Shown one piece after another: positions 41,770-54,714 of a stretch of DNA of 64,000 nt. Position 1 is the stretch's first letter. Each line of letters starts with the position of its first letter. The stretch spans positions 62,001-126,000 of the forward strand of contig CAUYUJ010019082.1 in assembly GCA_963575745.1 (NCBI GenBank), in the 5' to 3' direction. This DNA is from Prorocentrum cordatum (lineage: Eukaryota; Sar; Dinophyceae; Prorocentrales; Prorocentraceae). The notes under the pieces are model-generated. The model had not been told where the DNA came from. It saw nothing but the letters and a program-made list of their open reading frames with translations, and did not search any database. Position numbers and translations under genes: made by a program.

Positions 41770-42929
41770 TAGAAAAAGTGCGTTTTGTGCGTGCCCGCTC
41801 GAGGAAAGTTCGCCCCCCATCTCGGATCCTCGATAAATAACGGGGTCCGCAGACCCCCGTTTTCCCTCGTAAAAAAGAGGGTGCGGAGCGTTTTTCGCAG
41901 AATCCTCGACAAATAACGGGGTCTGGAGCCCCGACCGCGACGCAGAAAAGCGCCCCGCGCGCAGGAATTCCGAGGATGTCTCGCGCGTGCCGCGTCCCGC
42001 GCGCAGGAATTTCGAGGATGTCTCGACTAATTCGCTTGTTTTGCCAGGATTTCTTTGGATTTTGACAGGATGTCTCGAGCGAAACGCTTGTTTTTCAGAA
42101 TTTGTTGAGGATGTCTCGAGCGAAACGCTGGTTTTGCAAAATTGGGGGGATGTCTCGAGCGGGAGCCTCGTGGGTGGCCAGAATTGAGAGGATGTCTCAG
42201 GCGAAATGCTTGTTTTCACGTTCCGCTCGCAGGAATTCAGAGGATGTCTCGCGCGTGCCGCGTCCCGCGCGCAGGAATTTTGAGGATGTCTCGACTAATT
42301 CGTTTGTTTAGCGAGGATTTCTTTGGATTTTGACAGGATGTCTCGAGCGAAACGCTTGTTTTTCATAATTTGTTGAGGATGTCTCGACTAATTCGCTTGT
42401 TTTGCGAGGAATTCTTTGGATTTTGACAGGATGTCTCGAGCGAAACGCTTGTTTTTCAGAATTTGTTGAGGATGTCTCGAGCGAAACGCTGGTTTTGCAA
42501 AATTGGGGGGATGTCTCGAGCGGGAGCCTCGTGGGTGGCCAGAATTCAAAGGATGTCTCAAGCGAAATGCTTGTTTTCACGTCCCGCTCGCAGGAATTCC
42601 GAGGATGTCTCGCGCGTGCCGCGTCCCGCGCGCAGGAATTTTGAGGATGTCTCGACTAATTCGTTTGTTTTGCAGGATTTCTTTGGATTTTGACAGGATG
42701 TCTCGAGCGAAACGCTTGTTTTTCAGAATTTGTTGAGGATGTCTCGACTAATTCGCTTGTTTTGCTAGGAATTCTTTGGATATTGACAGGATGTCTCGAG
42801 CGAAACGCTTGTTTTTCAGAATTTGTTGAGGATGTCTCGAGCGGGAGCCTCGTGGGTGGCCAGAACTCAGAGGATGTATCAGGCGAAATGCTTGTTTTCA
42901 CGTCCCGCTCGCAGGAATTCAGAGGATTC
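41770..42929 (-). repeat. Expanded CTCGAG-box array (arm of family-B element B4)
   Basis: About twenty units of 36-45 bp, each starting GAGGATGTCTCG and continuing in one of three ways: AGCGAAACGCTTGTTTT, CGCGTGCCGCGTCCCGC, or ACTAATTCGCTTGTTTTG. A higher-order block of about 365 bp is repeated. The left end holds GGGGTCCGCAGACCCC and CCTCGTAAAAAAGAGG palindromes near 41846-41880. Confidence 0.75.
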
Positions 42930-43880
42930 ACGTCACGCTCGCTTGGCACGTTCCGTGGGGCGTCCCTTGGCGAGTCCCCCTGGCACGTCGCGTGGCGCGT
43001 CCCCTGGCACATCCCGTGGCACATCCATTGGCACGTTCCGTAGCGCGTCCCCTTGGCACGTCCCGCGGTGCGACCCCATGGCACGTCCTTTGGCACGTCG
43101 CTTGGCGCGTCCCTTGAGACGTTCCGCGTCGCGTCCTCCTGGCATGGTCCCCTGTCCATTAGCTCTGGGGCAGCTACTATGTGTTCAGGCAGCTCGAGCT
43201 TAAGATCCAGATCAGTTCGGTCAGGACTCGGATGCAAAGGAGGACTCGATCCACGACGCTATAGAGCACAATCGCGCCATGGCACATCGCAATTCAGCAC
43301 GGCGCAGCACAGCACAGCCCTCGGCACGGTACATCAAGATCGATACACTCAGCATTGCAATTTGGCACGTTCCTTGGCACGTTCCGTGGGGCGTCCCTTG
43401 GCGAGTCCCCCTGGCACGTCGCGTGGCGCGTCCCCTGGCACATCCCGTGGCACATCCATTGGCACGTTCCGTAGCGCGTCCCCTTGGCACGTCCCGCGGT
43501 GCGACCCCATGGCACGTCCCCTGGCACGTCGCCTGGCGCATCCCTTGGGACGTTTCGCGGCGCGTCCTCCTGGCATGTCCCCCTGTCCATTAGCTCTGGG
43601 GCAGCTACTATGTGTTCAGGCAGCTCGAGCTTAAGATCCAGATCAGTTCGGTCAGGACTCGGATGCAAAGGAGGACTCGATCCACGAGGCTATAGAGCAC
43701 AATCGCGCCATGGCACATCGCAATTCAGCACGGCGCAGCACAGCACAGCCCTCGGCACGGTACATCAAGATCGATACACTCAGCATTGCATTTGCCCGTC
43801 ACCCAATCAGGTGTTTTTGAACACGCTGCCATGTGTTACAGTTCTATATTCCTTTCCGGGTTCGTGGATCGATCATGTTC
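42930..43880 (-). mobile_element. Family-B element B4, internal units and head
   Basis: Minus orientation. Two ~430-bp units (AGCTCGAGCTTAAGATCC at 43191 and 43622) with GGCACGTCC tandems, then the head ending GATCGATCATGTTC. Confidence 0.75.
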
Positions 43881-45763
43881 TAGACGAACTGTCTGGAAAG
43901 ATTGTACAGATCCGCTCTCAGAAGCTATGGAGTGGGTGGATCGCTGGATCAAAACATGGTGGGGCGACAAGGCCTCCCGTGCCCTCCTGTAGCCACCCGT
44001 TGCCAGGTGGGTCGCCCAATCGGGAATCGGTGGGGCGAGAGGGCCTCCCGTGCTCCCCCCGTTGCCTCCCGTTGCCTCCCGCTGCCTCCCGTGACATTCC
44101 ATTGCCGTCCCTATCTCTATCTCTATCCCTATCCCTATCCCTGATATCCCCATCACTACCCTTTTTATCTCTATCCCCATCCCGATCCATATCCTTCATC
44201 CCTAGCCCTGTATCTCTATCCCTAATATGACTTCTCCCTACGAATGAACACCCCCTCCAACAAGCGACCGGCAGCCAACCCGTCCCCATGCCACCCCACC
44301 ATCATCCGCTGTCAAAAGGCAATATTGAAAAAAAAAAATGCGGCAAAATATGGATCATGTTCGGGGGGGCGCGAGCACTTTGCTGTTTCTGTTGATCGGG
44401 GCGGCGGGGGTGCCCTTCGCTTGCTGCGCGCAATCTAACAATCCCTGCCAACAAGACAATACGAAGTGCACTTCGCGGCAAAATCTGATCATGCGCGAGC
44501 ACCCCGCGATCATCTTGTATCAGTTTTTGACAGGTACGGCGGGGGTGCTGGCATATTGCCTGCTGTGTGCAGGCCCATCAGACACCATGATGGCCACCTC
44601 GCCGCGATTGCGCACTGGTTTTTCGACAAGGATGATGGGGCCAACATGTTTCCCCACGTGGTCTGTCGCGTGTGCAGGCGCACCTGGTACAGTCTGCGCG
44701 TGCCTCGAACGTGGCGCACCTGGCGTGGCTGGAGCATGCGAGACATAGTGCACGTGGAGCACATGGCGCATCTGGCGCACCAGGCGTGCCTGGCACGCTT
44801 GGACCCAGGGGTGCCTGGCGTACCTGGCGCGCGTGGCGCACCTGGCACGCGTGGCGCACCTCGCCCCAGCGTCGCGCAAATGAGGTCTGCTTTGGCTCCC
44901 AGTAGCTGTCATCCAGAGACGACCGCTGAGCACGCTGCGGCTCGGGTGCTACACATGCGTGGGGAGGGCGGTTAGGAGTGAGCGAGACGGCTTGCGGGCG
45001 GGGAGGGTGTCTTGATCCCTATCCCTACCCCTACCCATATCTTCATCCCCTTCTGCCGCACGGGTATGATGGAGAATCGGGGAAGCAGGAACATTGACGA
45101 GTTGGGGAGATACTAAAATGCCTGAGTCCTGGGGGCGCCGACGTCACATGTCGCTTGATTCAAAGCCTTGAACCAACAACAAAAGCTCGGCAAGGACGAA
45201 CTGCCCAAGGATAAAGGCAGGGTCAGGTACAATAGTCGTGGTTACGCATGGCAGGTAAGGGGTATGGGAACAATGCGAGATGTGAAATCGTGAAATGCCT
45301 TTCTCATCTAAACCAGCCGCAATGCAGCTGCCACGCTAGTTCAAAACATCTGAAACAAGACTCGGCGTCACAGATGCGTATTTTTCGGCCCAGAAGGTTG
45401 CAAGAGATAAAGAGCTGAGGCGATCGCAACAGAAGACTGGTGAACAATACGACAATCCATCATGCAACCCTTCACTCCTGGGCCTTGCCGCACAGTAGCC
45501 AAATACCAAGGGATAACACTGCCGAGGTCGCGTTGTTGTGAAACAGCTGATTGTACTTGGTGTTCCTGCGCGCAGCCCTGCCCAGTGCCCAAGAAACTCC
45601 TCATGGTGTCGCAGAGATGGCGCTGACGGTTGCTCTGGAAAGCGCCCCTGCAACGTCTTTCAACGACATACAAGAAATTATCTCGAAATGCCTGTCCGTA
45701 TTTCAGGCGATGTGTGCAGGCCCACTCCACGGTACCTGTGATCAGGGTGTCGGAGGTCGGGAA

Positions 45764-45768
<5 letters not shown>
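43881..45768. other. No gene recognised; short hexamer and 12-bp repeats
   Basis: CTATCCCTATCCCTATCCC and CTATCTC words at 44105-44220 with a shorter patch at 45018. GGCGCACCTGGC-type 9-12-bp repeats at 44660-44870. CGAGACGGCTTGCGGGCGGG at 44982 also occurs at 27168. Confidence 0.5.
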
Positions 45769-45829
<61 letters not shown>

Positions 45830-45990
45830 CACACATACTCACACGCACACACACACGCACGCAAAATACGCACAGCGCAAATAACACACAACACCTACAA
45901 CACGCAAAACACACAGAGAGCATACTCACACCCGCACACGCACACACACACACACGACACACACACACACACACATACAACATTTGTTTT
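45769..45990. repeat. (AC)n microsatellite
   Basis: Pure AC repeat at 45769-45822, then imperfect ACAC/GCAC repeats. Confidence 0.95.
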
Positions 45991-46257
45991 GGCGTCGCGG
46001 CCTCGCGCGCATCGTCGATGCTTAGAAGGTTGAAAACAGCGAATGCGCGCGCGCGCGTCTAACCACCCGAGCCCTCACTGGCCACTTAGGACCACGCATC
46101 GCCGGCCGTCGTAACCATCCAGGCGTGGATGGCGGGGGGGGACAGTGGAAAGACGAGTTACGGCGAAGATGAAGGTGACATAAGCCAACCAGGACTGGAA
46201 TGCGGGAGGAGCGAGATAGCAAAGTGGACGACAAGAAGGCCAAGGAACGACCTAGAC

Positions 46258-46495
46258 ACGCACACAACACACACACACACTACACACATCACAACACCAC
46301 ACACCACAAGCAAAACACACACACAACGAGCAACAGACACACACACACACACACACACATACGCACAACGCACACACAGACACACAACACACATAACAAT
46401 CATAACACGCAGATCACGCATGACCCGCACATAATTCACACATATAGCACACACAACACACACACAACACACATTACACACGCCACGCACACATC
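46258..46495. repeat. Imperfect (AC)n microsatellite
   Basis: CACACAAC, ACACACAC and CATAAC words throughout. Confidence 0.9.
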
Positions 46496-47817
46496 CTGCA
46501 CGTGTGTTTGTATGAGCCTGGGCAGGCACGTGCCATGCGTGTGGTATTTGAAATAATCAAATATCATTCATCTACGTGTACATACACAAGTCGAACCCTT
46601 ACAGACAAGCTGGCTCGGGAAACTTCACGATGGCGGAAGAGACAGTTGTCCTCAAAACCCACGCTGTGCAAATCCCAAGGGTGCATGCTGTCCAGAAATT
46701 CGCAGCGAGTCCAGCCGTGGCGACATTGGCGCCTCAGAGCCCAAACAAGGCCCAACCACAACCTCGGACCTCGGGGTGCATTCTGGCAAGATCTTCGAGG
46801 TGCCAACAGTGGCGACGAGGGACTCCCAAAGGCCCCCAAACAGCCTGACAATCTCGAGGTGCAATCTAGCTTGGCATTTCGAGACGCGTCCAGCCAGGGA
46901 ACCCTGGGGGCCGACCAACCTTCAAAAATAAGCTCAACGTCTGCCCAACGGAAGCGTCTGCCTAACGGAATTCAAGCGCGGCACGGTCCGGCTGGCGGAA
47001 TTGGCCTGCCACGGCGCGCAACTTCGTGTCCAAGCCGATCGAGTGAGGCAGCTGGGGGGTGGCAGTCGGTGGGACCGACCTCGACCGAGACCAGTCCGAT
47101 TGGGAAGGACTCTCGAAAGGCTAGCAACCCGTCCGTGTCTGCGGGCAGGGAGGACTCCAAGGACTGCAAAAGGGAGACCGCCCCCGCGCTGCTACTGGCG
47201 CAGGCCTTACCGCTCGGAGGGCGTCTGGCTCCTCTGTGTCTCTCTCTCTCTCTCTCTCCCTCTCGCTCTGTCGGAAGCTCCTGGCTCAAAGAGGAGAGGG
47301 TGCGGGGACTGGGGAGCGGAGTCGGTAGACGGAGGGGGAAGGGAAGGCGGCCTGGACGGAGGTGCGCGCAGCACCAGCGGCAGCAACGGCAGCAGAGCCC
47401 TTCTTGCACCAAGGCCCCCGTCTCCTCGGACATTACGATATGTCCGCGACGTGGGACCCAAAGCCCCCCGACCTTGGGGACAAACTCCTCATCCTGGGGC
47501 AACCTGGGGCCTAGAAGCGGGACCCCAAAAAACGAAGACGGTGGAAAACCTCCCGCATTGAACTGTTTAGGACGTCGGAGGTCCGGGAAACGGAAATAGA
47601 AGATGACACATCAGCGTAAACATAAACAGTCGACGGTCTGCAGGGATGTCTCGGTCTGCCGCCATTGGGGCCCAACGCCGAACTCAGAAATCCGCGCGGA
47701 CCTCCGAACGTTTATGTTGATGCCGTTTCTTCCGTTGCCTACTTCGAGACAGAGAGGCGCTCCTGTACTCCGCAAGCAGCTTGTCCTGGAGCAGGGACGA
47801 GAAGCCGTCCAGCACCT
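46496..47817. other. No gene recognised
   Basis: AAATCCGCGCGGACCTCCGA at 47688 is the related single arm of the long inverted repeat at 39.3 kb. No coding support. Confidence 0.45.
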
Positions 47818-48002
47818 GTTCTCCTCCTCCTCCGCCTCCGCCTCCGCCTCCTCCTCCTCCTCCTCCTTCTCCTCCTCCTCCTCCTCGTCCTCCTCCCTAC
47901 TTCTCATCCGCCTCCTCCTCCTCCTCCTCCTCCTCCTCCCTCCTCCCCCCTCCCTCTTCCTCCTCCTCCTCCTCCTCCTCCTCCCCTCCTCACCATCATC
48001 AG

Positions 48003-48046
<44 letters not shown>

Positions 48047-48067
48047 CCATCACCATCACCATCATCA

Positions 48068-48111
<44 letters not shown>

Positions 48112-48275
48112 ACATCATCATCATGCTCCTCCTACTCCTCCTCGTCGTCCTCCTCCTCCTCCTCATTATGCTCCTCCTCCTCGACGTCCTCCTCCTCCTC
48201 CTCCTTCTCTGCCTCCCGTCTTCTTTATCTCTTCCTCCTCCTCCTCCTGCTCCTCCTCCTCCTCCTCCTCCTCCT
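47818..48275. repeat. (CTC)n and (ATC)n compound microsatellite
   Basis: CTCCTC to 47990, CATCAT to 48125, CTCCTC to 48275. Confidence 0.97.
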
Positions 48276-48416
48276 AAGATGCTGAAGCGCTGACGGCACT
48301 GGTATTATTCGAAAGATGCCGCTTCCCCCAGGGAGGCCCGGTCGGCCCCCCACTAAGGGAATAAGCCAAAGGGGCGAGGCCACAAAGACAAGGAGGGAGG
48401 GAAGAAGAAAGGGACA

Positions 48417-48417
48417 T

Positions 48418-48481
<64 letters not shown>

Positions 48482-48487
48482 GCATCA

Positions 48488-48537
<50 letters not shown>

Positions 48538-48594
48538 CCATCACCATCACCATCACCATCACATCACCATCACCATCACCACCATCACCATCAC

Positions 48595-48659
<65 letters not shown>

Positions 48660-48668
48660 CCATCATCG
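48417..48668. repeat. (ATC)n microsatellite with ACC variants
   Basis: ATCATC with short CACCATCACC stretches. Confidence 0.97.
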
Positions 48669-49712
48669 AATCATAACCACAAGAAAACGGAAACGGGAAA
48701 GATAATGTGGCAGCGCGGCGACAATGTGGCGGCACGTGCGCGGGTTGGGCCCCGTAGGGGCCTTTTTGGGGTCCCCCCTCTTTCGGGTCGCGTGGTCTGG
48801 GTAGGCCACCGCCCTACAGGGTGCCCGGGGCCCTCCTCCGCAGGGGTGCCCTATCTGTCAGAGGAGGGGGGGAGGTGGCGAGGTGCTGTGGCGGGCTGCG
48901 GCAAGCAGCGAAGTAAGAGGGCAGGGAGGTTGGAGAGGTTAACACGTCAATTGAAATGAGGTGGAAGCTGAAAGTGGCATGGCAATTGAAGGTGGCGCGC
49001 GGTGGCAAAACCATTCCGCGGGGCGTCTTTGGGTGCCGCTTGCTATGAGGGGAAGGTCCAAGGGACTCTCCATCCGCTCATGGGAATCCCCCAAAGGCGC
49101 CCCAGAGGCCGACTGCGGGATCCCTCGCCTGCGCGCAGGCGCAGGGTTCTCAGCAAGTCGGTTTCTGGGCCGACTTGGGGGGTACACCGAGATTGAAGGT
49201 GTTTCTGTCCTCCCCTGTGGGCGGCGCGGCGGCGGCGCCGGCCGCGCTCGCCAGACGTGGATGGCGGAAGGGCCTTACCTCATGCGCATAGGAAGCCTCC
49301 CCAAGCAGCCACCACCCCCATGACTGGCACCCTCCCCCGCCGAGGCAGGTTTAGGGTACCAAGACCACGGGAGAGGTGGCTGCTTGGGGGGTCCCCACTA
49401 CGCTTGGAGGTGGCTTCTGCAATCCGCGGCGGCGGCCTGCGCGGTGAAAGTTGGGAGTCGGTGTCGCCGCGGCGGGCGTTGCAGGCGGTCGAGAACCGCA
49501 GCTGCTGAAGATGCGAGGAAGATGGATGGGGGGCTGTAAGAAGTCCACTGGCGGCTTTTGTAGCTGGTGCCGCGGCCGCCCTGGCCCTTGCCAGGACGGC
49601 CGTCGGCGAGCTCCCCCTCGCCCCTCCCTGATAAAACCCCGTTCATGCCTCACCACAAGAGGGGGGGGGAGGAGGTTAGATCGCGGCGGGGGGATAAGGG
49701 GCTGCGAGCAGG
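48669..49712. other. No gene recognised
   Basis: GC-rich sequence without coding support. Confidence 0.4.
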
Positions 49713-52700
49713 TTAGCCAGGAGGTGGGGAAGGCTGGAGGTTGGTGGAGACCTGTAGCTCTCTTGCATTCGCCTGAGAGCGGTTAGAGTCGCCACTGGTG
49801 TTCATGCTGTATTGTGCCGCCGGTGCCACTAATGTTCGCGCTGTAGAATCCTGCCGCATAGTAGAAGCCCCTACCACCAGCTGCGCTGTTTCCGTCACGC
49901 GGTGAGTGCGCACGTGTCGGCTAAAAACAATGCAGAGATTGCAAGAAGTAGGTGGCAGCTGGCGGTCCTGTCTGCTGCAAGGGTGAGGTAGGCAGGTGGG
50001 GATATATTGCGCTGGTTCGCCGCCGCTAGGCTGGTCCGATCGCGGGGGATGCATTGCGTGGCGGGCGAAAGGGGGCCTCCTGATTGGCCGTTGTTGCATC
50101 GCGCTGGTCGGGCTGGTTCGATTTGACGCGCCTGCGTAGGTCGGCCATGGTTTCCGCGGGTCAGGGCCGTAAAAAGAAAGCATCCTGGTCCGTCTCCTGC
50201 CGGTCGCCGTAGTGGATGACGCACTGATGTCCGCCCGTGGGCCGGGTCGTTGCCGGCTTCCATTCGCGGGGGGCGCGGGGCGCGCCCCCCCCCCCTTAGT
50301 GTTGTGGTCCGCGATCATGCTGCGGATCGTGGCAGATGCGTTGGCGTCGCCGATGGCGCGCTGCTGCGTCTGGCGCGGCCCCTGGCGGCGCGCGGAGCCG
50401 CTCACTTCGGATCTGCCCGCTGTGGCCGTGGTTCACTTGGGCTGCGCCGCATTGGCATTGTTGGTCTGCTCCGCTGGTCGGTCCTGACGTCGGCGGCCGT
50501 TGGCCCAGTTGTCCGAGTTAGAGTGGCGCGGTCCCGCTGCGCGACTCGGCGGGTGACAGAGGGTCGAATGCAATGGGTGGGTCGGGTGTCGGCCGTAAAT
50601 TCTACCGACGCTGTGGCTCGTCTCCGGCCAAAGGGTCTGGTTGCTGATGGGCTCGGCCACCTTGACCATTGCCTCAATTGCGAGTTCCTTCTGTAAGTCG
50701 GTGACAGGGGGTGGCGCCGGCCCGCATGTAGGATTGTGTCGCATGGCTACCTCGATACCCATGAGGATGTCTCTCTTCTGCTGCAACACCCCTGCTTGCT
50801 CAGGCATGCTGTCGCGGCTGTGGCGCTTCGGGTGGTTGGCGTAGTTGGCGAAGCCCCTCTGTCGCTGACTCACGTGGAACGAGCGCGCGTCCCGCAGCTC
50901 GTGGGACACTCGGTAGCTGTCGAGATGCCCTTCCACGCGCGCCATGACCTGGTCGCATTCGATGCAGAGACCACCCGCTGTCGCGCCCCCGCCGGCCTCT
51001 GCTGAGTCGGCCAGGTCGAGCATTTGGTCATAGAGGCAGGCGATCGCCTCGTGGGTTTGTATGTGGGACATCACGTGCTCGCGGTCAGGTACGTCTTTGC
51101 TGATCATGGCGTCATGCCTCGCGGCGGTGGAGGTGGGGTCGTTTTGCGAGCTCGACGGCCGCGCCTCGGTTGCGCCTGGCGTCGTCGTCGTTGGCCTGCA
51201 GGGCTGCTGCGTCCCAGACCGTCGTAGTTTGGCTCGCTGCTGCCCCCTCGGTTGTTTTCTCGCGGGGTTGTCGGCGGCGGCTTCGCAAGTGCTTCCTGTC
51301 GTGGCTGAGGGTGCTCGGCTGCTTGCCCTCGAAGCTCGGAGCCGCGCGCTGCTCCTGCAGTTGCGGGTTGCACGGTGGGCGCAGGCGTCAAGATAGCCAA
51401 TGGAACTCTGTAGCGCAGCGGGGGGTACGTTACGTCCGTGAGTGGCGTTGGCGCCATTGGCGCGACCGCCGCTGGCGCCTCGCGGCGAGTAGGCTAAGCA
51501 CGTAGGTCGATGCCGGTAAATGGCACCTCGCGGCCGGAGGAGGCAGTGGCCCCCTGGGTCGGGGCGGCCAACAGGTCAGGCGGTAGCGTCGTCACCGTGG
51601 CGTTTTGCTGCCTGGTCCTTCATTCGACGGCATTCGAGCGGTCCACGGTTGCAGCGCGCGGCTGTGATGCGGGGATCTCTGCGGTGAGCGTGACTATCCC
51701 TTGCTGCGCGCCGAGGTTGTCGTATTGGCTGGAGAGTAGTAGCCGCGCGAGGCGACCGATGTCTTTTTCGGAGCGCTTCATGTCGGTCGCGCTGCTGGCT
51801 GCTGTCGCTCATCTAGTCAACTGCTTGCTTTCACCAGTCCGCTATGGTCTCGGCGTCGGCATCGTCGCGGAACTTCGCGACGGCGACGTCGCGGGGGGGG
51901 GAGGCGATGTCGACTGCAAGGGGTCGAGTCTGAGGTGATGGCGACCGCTGCCTCGGAGGCGTCGGGGGGCGTCGGCAGCGGTGGCGGCTGCGCCCTGGTT
52001 GGGATTGCCATCGGCGGGTACTCGATGCTGTTGTAGTCCGCGTCGTAGAAGCATTCGAAGTCGTCGGATGAGAAATCCCTTCCCAGCCTGCTTGCAGGAG
52101 TGCGTTGCCTGGGTCTGTCCACGTAGTTTCCCTGGCATCCAGGTTGAAGTAGTGCGCCTGCTGGGTCCAGGCGAAGTCGTTGCCATTGTGCCTGCGGTAA
52201 ATCCGTGGTCTGGGTAGCGGCAGACGATGGTTGGGCGCTAATGGCAGTCCTTCGGTGAGCCCAGTGCGTCGGACTGCCTCGTCGCGCGCGCGCTCCAGGT
52301 CAAAAAATCTGGCGGGGAAAAAGAGGCGGCGGGATGTTCGGTGACCTCGACCATTGGGACTCGATTGCCGTTGTGCCCCCTTTCTTCTGCATGGAAGCCT
52401 GAGTCTGAGGCGTCATGTAGAAGTTTTTGTCGAAGAGTAGATTTCCGCTGCGAATATGCATGCCCTTGGCTCCCATGGTGGCGAATGGGTCGGTCGGGTA
52501 CAGCGGAAAGGGCATGGCCTCGCTTTGGTCCAAGACGTTGCCATTCTGACCCGTCGCGTGGAGGGTGTAGGTGATGTCGCGGCTCTGCAAATGAATTTGC
52601 TTTGCGCTCGGCATCCAGGACGTATACCCTCTTCTGCACATTGGCGGAGAGCACTTTGTGGATTTGGCCGACGTTGTCCATCTCGTTTCCTCGCGGGCCC

Positions 52701-52771
52701 AGCTGTGGGGGGTCAAATAGATAAGGGTCTCTCCGCCATGTCCTCGGCCCGTTCCCATAATAGCGTTGCAA
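49713..52771 (-). pseudogene. Frameshifted coding relic of unknown family
   Basis: Protein-like sense stretches follow one another in changing frames: MQRYYGNGPRTWRRDPYLFD and VGQIHKVLSANVQKRVYVLD (52771-52580), RDITYTLHATGQNGNVLDQS, DPFATMGAKGMHIRSGNLLF and LLFDKNFYMTPQTQAS (52590-52390), GNDFAWTQQAHYFNLD then ARETTWTDPGNALLQAG (52190-52085), DFSSDDFECFYDADYN, MKRSEKDIGRLARLLL (51780), TTTVWDAAALQANDDDARR (51200), MISKDVPDREHVMSHIQTHE (51107). The last frame, to 50433, is open for 224 codons. HYFNLDARETTWTDP resembles the second half of a WW domain (Y-F-N, T-x-W-x-x-P). No retroelement enzyme was seen. It may be a decayed host or mobile-element gene, or a real gene with uncorrected indels. 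Confidence 0.45.
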
Positions 52772-52949
52772 TCCGTGCGCGTCTTTGAGTACACTCGTGT
52801 TGGGCGTTTTCGACGGTGCGTACCCACACTGCTTCCCTGTAGTATGGTATGTGAGTCGGTTTTGCCGTGTAGTGTAGGTCCATATGGTTGGTGTTGGGGA
52901 TGATGCGGCTCCTGTTGGAGAACTCGCGTATCGCGAAGTCGGCCTCTCC

Positions 52950-53098
52950 TCATCTTCCTCCTCCTCCGCCTCCTCCTCCTCGTCCTCCTCCCTACTCCTC
53001 CTCCGCCTCCTCCTCCTCCTCCTCCCCCCCTCCCCTCCTCCTCCTCCTCCCCCTCCTCCTCCTCGTCCTCCTCCTCCTCCTCCTCCTCCTCCTGCGTG
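52950..53098. repeat. (CTC)n microsatellite
   Basis: CTCCTC with CCC and CGT interruptions. Confidence 0.95.
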
Positions 53099-53479
53099 GG
53101 CAAGGCTGGGCTTGGAGGTGTGTGCCCCGCCCCCGATTGGCGGCCCCCCAACCGGGGCTTGAGTGAGAATCGAGGAGGAAGAGGATCGTCGTCGTCATCG
53201 TCGTCGTCGATCGACCGCAGATCGTGGTTTCGAAGCTTTGCATCTTCTCGTAGCCACGGCCGCATTTCCCAGAATTGCGGTCAAAACACCCCTGGAGATG
53301 TCCAGGGGGGGGGGGATCCAGGATCGAGGTTCGATTATTAGTGTTTCCTATTTCTGGATCTTCTGGGGGCTCTGACCCCTCCACCACGAGACCTCCTGGA
53401 GCAGGATGCATCGGCAACGCCAGGATCGAAAATACCTCATAGGGCTGACACCCTTCGGGTGAGAAGGATAATGGTGCAT

Positions 53480-53930
53480 TTCGATGTTTATGTCGACTGC
53501 AGTGTAACTACATTTCGCATCGCGTTTCTGTTGCAGCTGGGTCTGCATTTCAATTTGCACTTCGATTGCAATTCGGTCTGCGTGTCGATGTGGACGTGAA
53601 ACTGAATGCCCGTTGCATTTGGACTTACATTTCGATGCGCATTCTGATCGACATCCCCATTTACAGTTAAAGTTACATTTGCATTACGGTGTACATTCAA
53701 ATGTTCATTGAGAATTGACTTTCGAGGGCAAGGTGAGCATCACAATGTGCGTTCGCATGTGCATTCTGGGTAAGATGTCGGATTGACTTTCGCCCATAAT
53801 AGCAATGTTGCATGTCGGTTATCATTTTGGTCTGCATGTCGATGTGCACTTCGATCTGCGGTGACATGTGCGGTGTGAGTTGCATATGATTCGCATTACA
53901 TCTGAATGCCAATTTGCATCTCTCAAGCGA
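53480..53930. repeat. Degenerate TGCATTTCGATG tandem
   Basis: Words such as GCATTTCGATG, TGCACTTCGATTG and GTCTGCATGTCGATG recur about every 12-18 bp. Confidence 0.6.
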
Positions 53931-54710
53931 CAAGCACGGGACGACCCACAGGATAACCGCGGGTGGACAGCCACGGCGAGGCACCGCGGGACCAGAGCAG
54001 AAACTGGTTGCACGACTTGGCCTCGCCTTGGCCCACACATCATCGCTCTCGCGCAGCTCGCAGCTTCGCCCCGCCCGCACGCACCGAAACCGAAACCGAA
54101 ATCGATTCCTGGTTGGGGTCACTTCGTTCTCAACCCCCCGAGCTCCGATCCACCGCCCGGGAAGACGATGTCCCAGGACCCCAGGAGGCAGCCGATGTGC
54201 ATAGATCATTGGGCCCCCTGGAGCCCTAGAACATTCACGCACACTAACTCCTGGGGCCTTGGCACATCGGGTCCGTAATCAGGCCCTGAGCGGTGGATAC
54301 GCGTGAACTCGAGCCTCGGGATGTGAGCGGCCTGGACCCGAAAAGGTCACCCCTCTCCCCTCTCACGACGGATTTCCCAAAACCCACGTCCGCAGCGCGT
54401 CAAAGAACAACCGACCGTCCAGAAATGCCAGACAAACTTTGAAGGTTCTGCCAGATCGCCGACGATGATGACGTCGGCGATTGCGCGGGGATGGCGACGG
54501 CGGCAACGGGCACGGTGATGGCGACCACCCTTCGCCTGCGGATTCGGAGCCACTTACCTGGCCCAAGGTGATGAGTACCCACACTCGCAATAAATAACTC
54601 GGAGAATGGCCTGGTCACACGAAGAGTGGGCTTCGAAAGAGAGCCTCGGCCAGCGCAGACTGCAACTGCATCAGGAGACTGAACCCAAGTGCGCTGAAGT
54701 GGACTGAAAA
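53931..54710. other. No gene recognised
   Basis: No coding support. CGAAACCGAAACCGAAAT at 54088 is a short hexamer repeat. Confidence 0.4.
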
Positions 54711-54714
54711 AGAG

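Noticed and set aside
44105-44220. Telomere-like repeat (CTATCCC words)
   Set aside because: Short, imperfect and internal. The unit does not match the usual CCCTAAA or CCCTAA telomere types.
45769-46495. CRISPR-like or other regular array
   Set aside because: Only dinucleotide repeats. No spacers of constant length were seen anywhere in the window.
52680-52700. A further GAAA-loop hairpin at CTCGTTTCCTCGC
   Set aside because: The arms are GCGAG and CGAGA in sense, a direct and not inverted match, so no stem forms.
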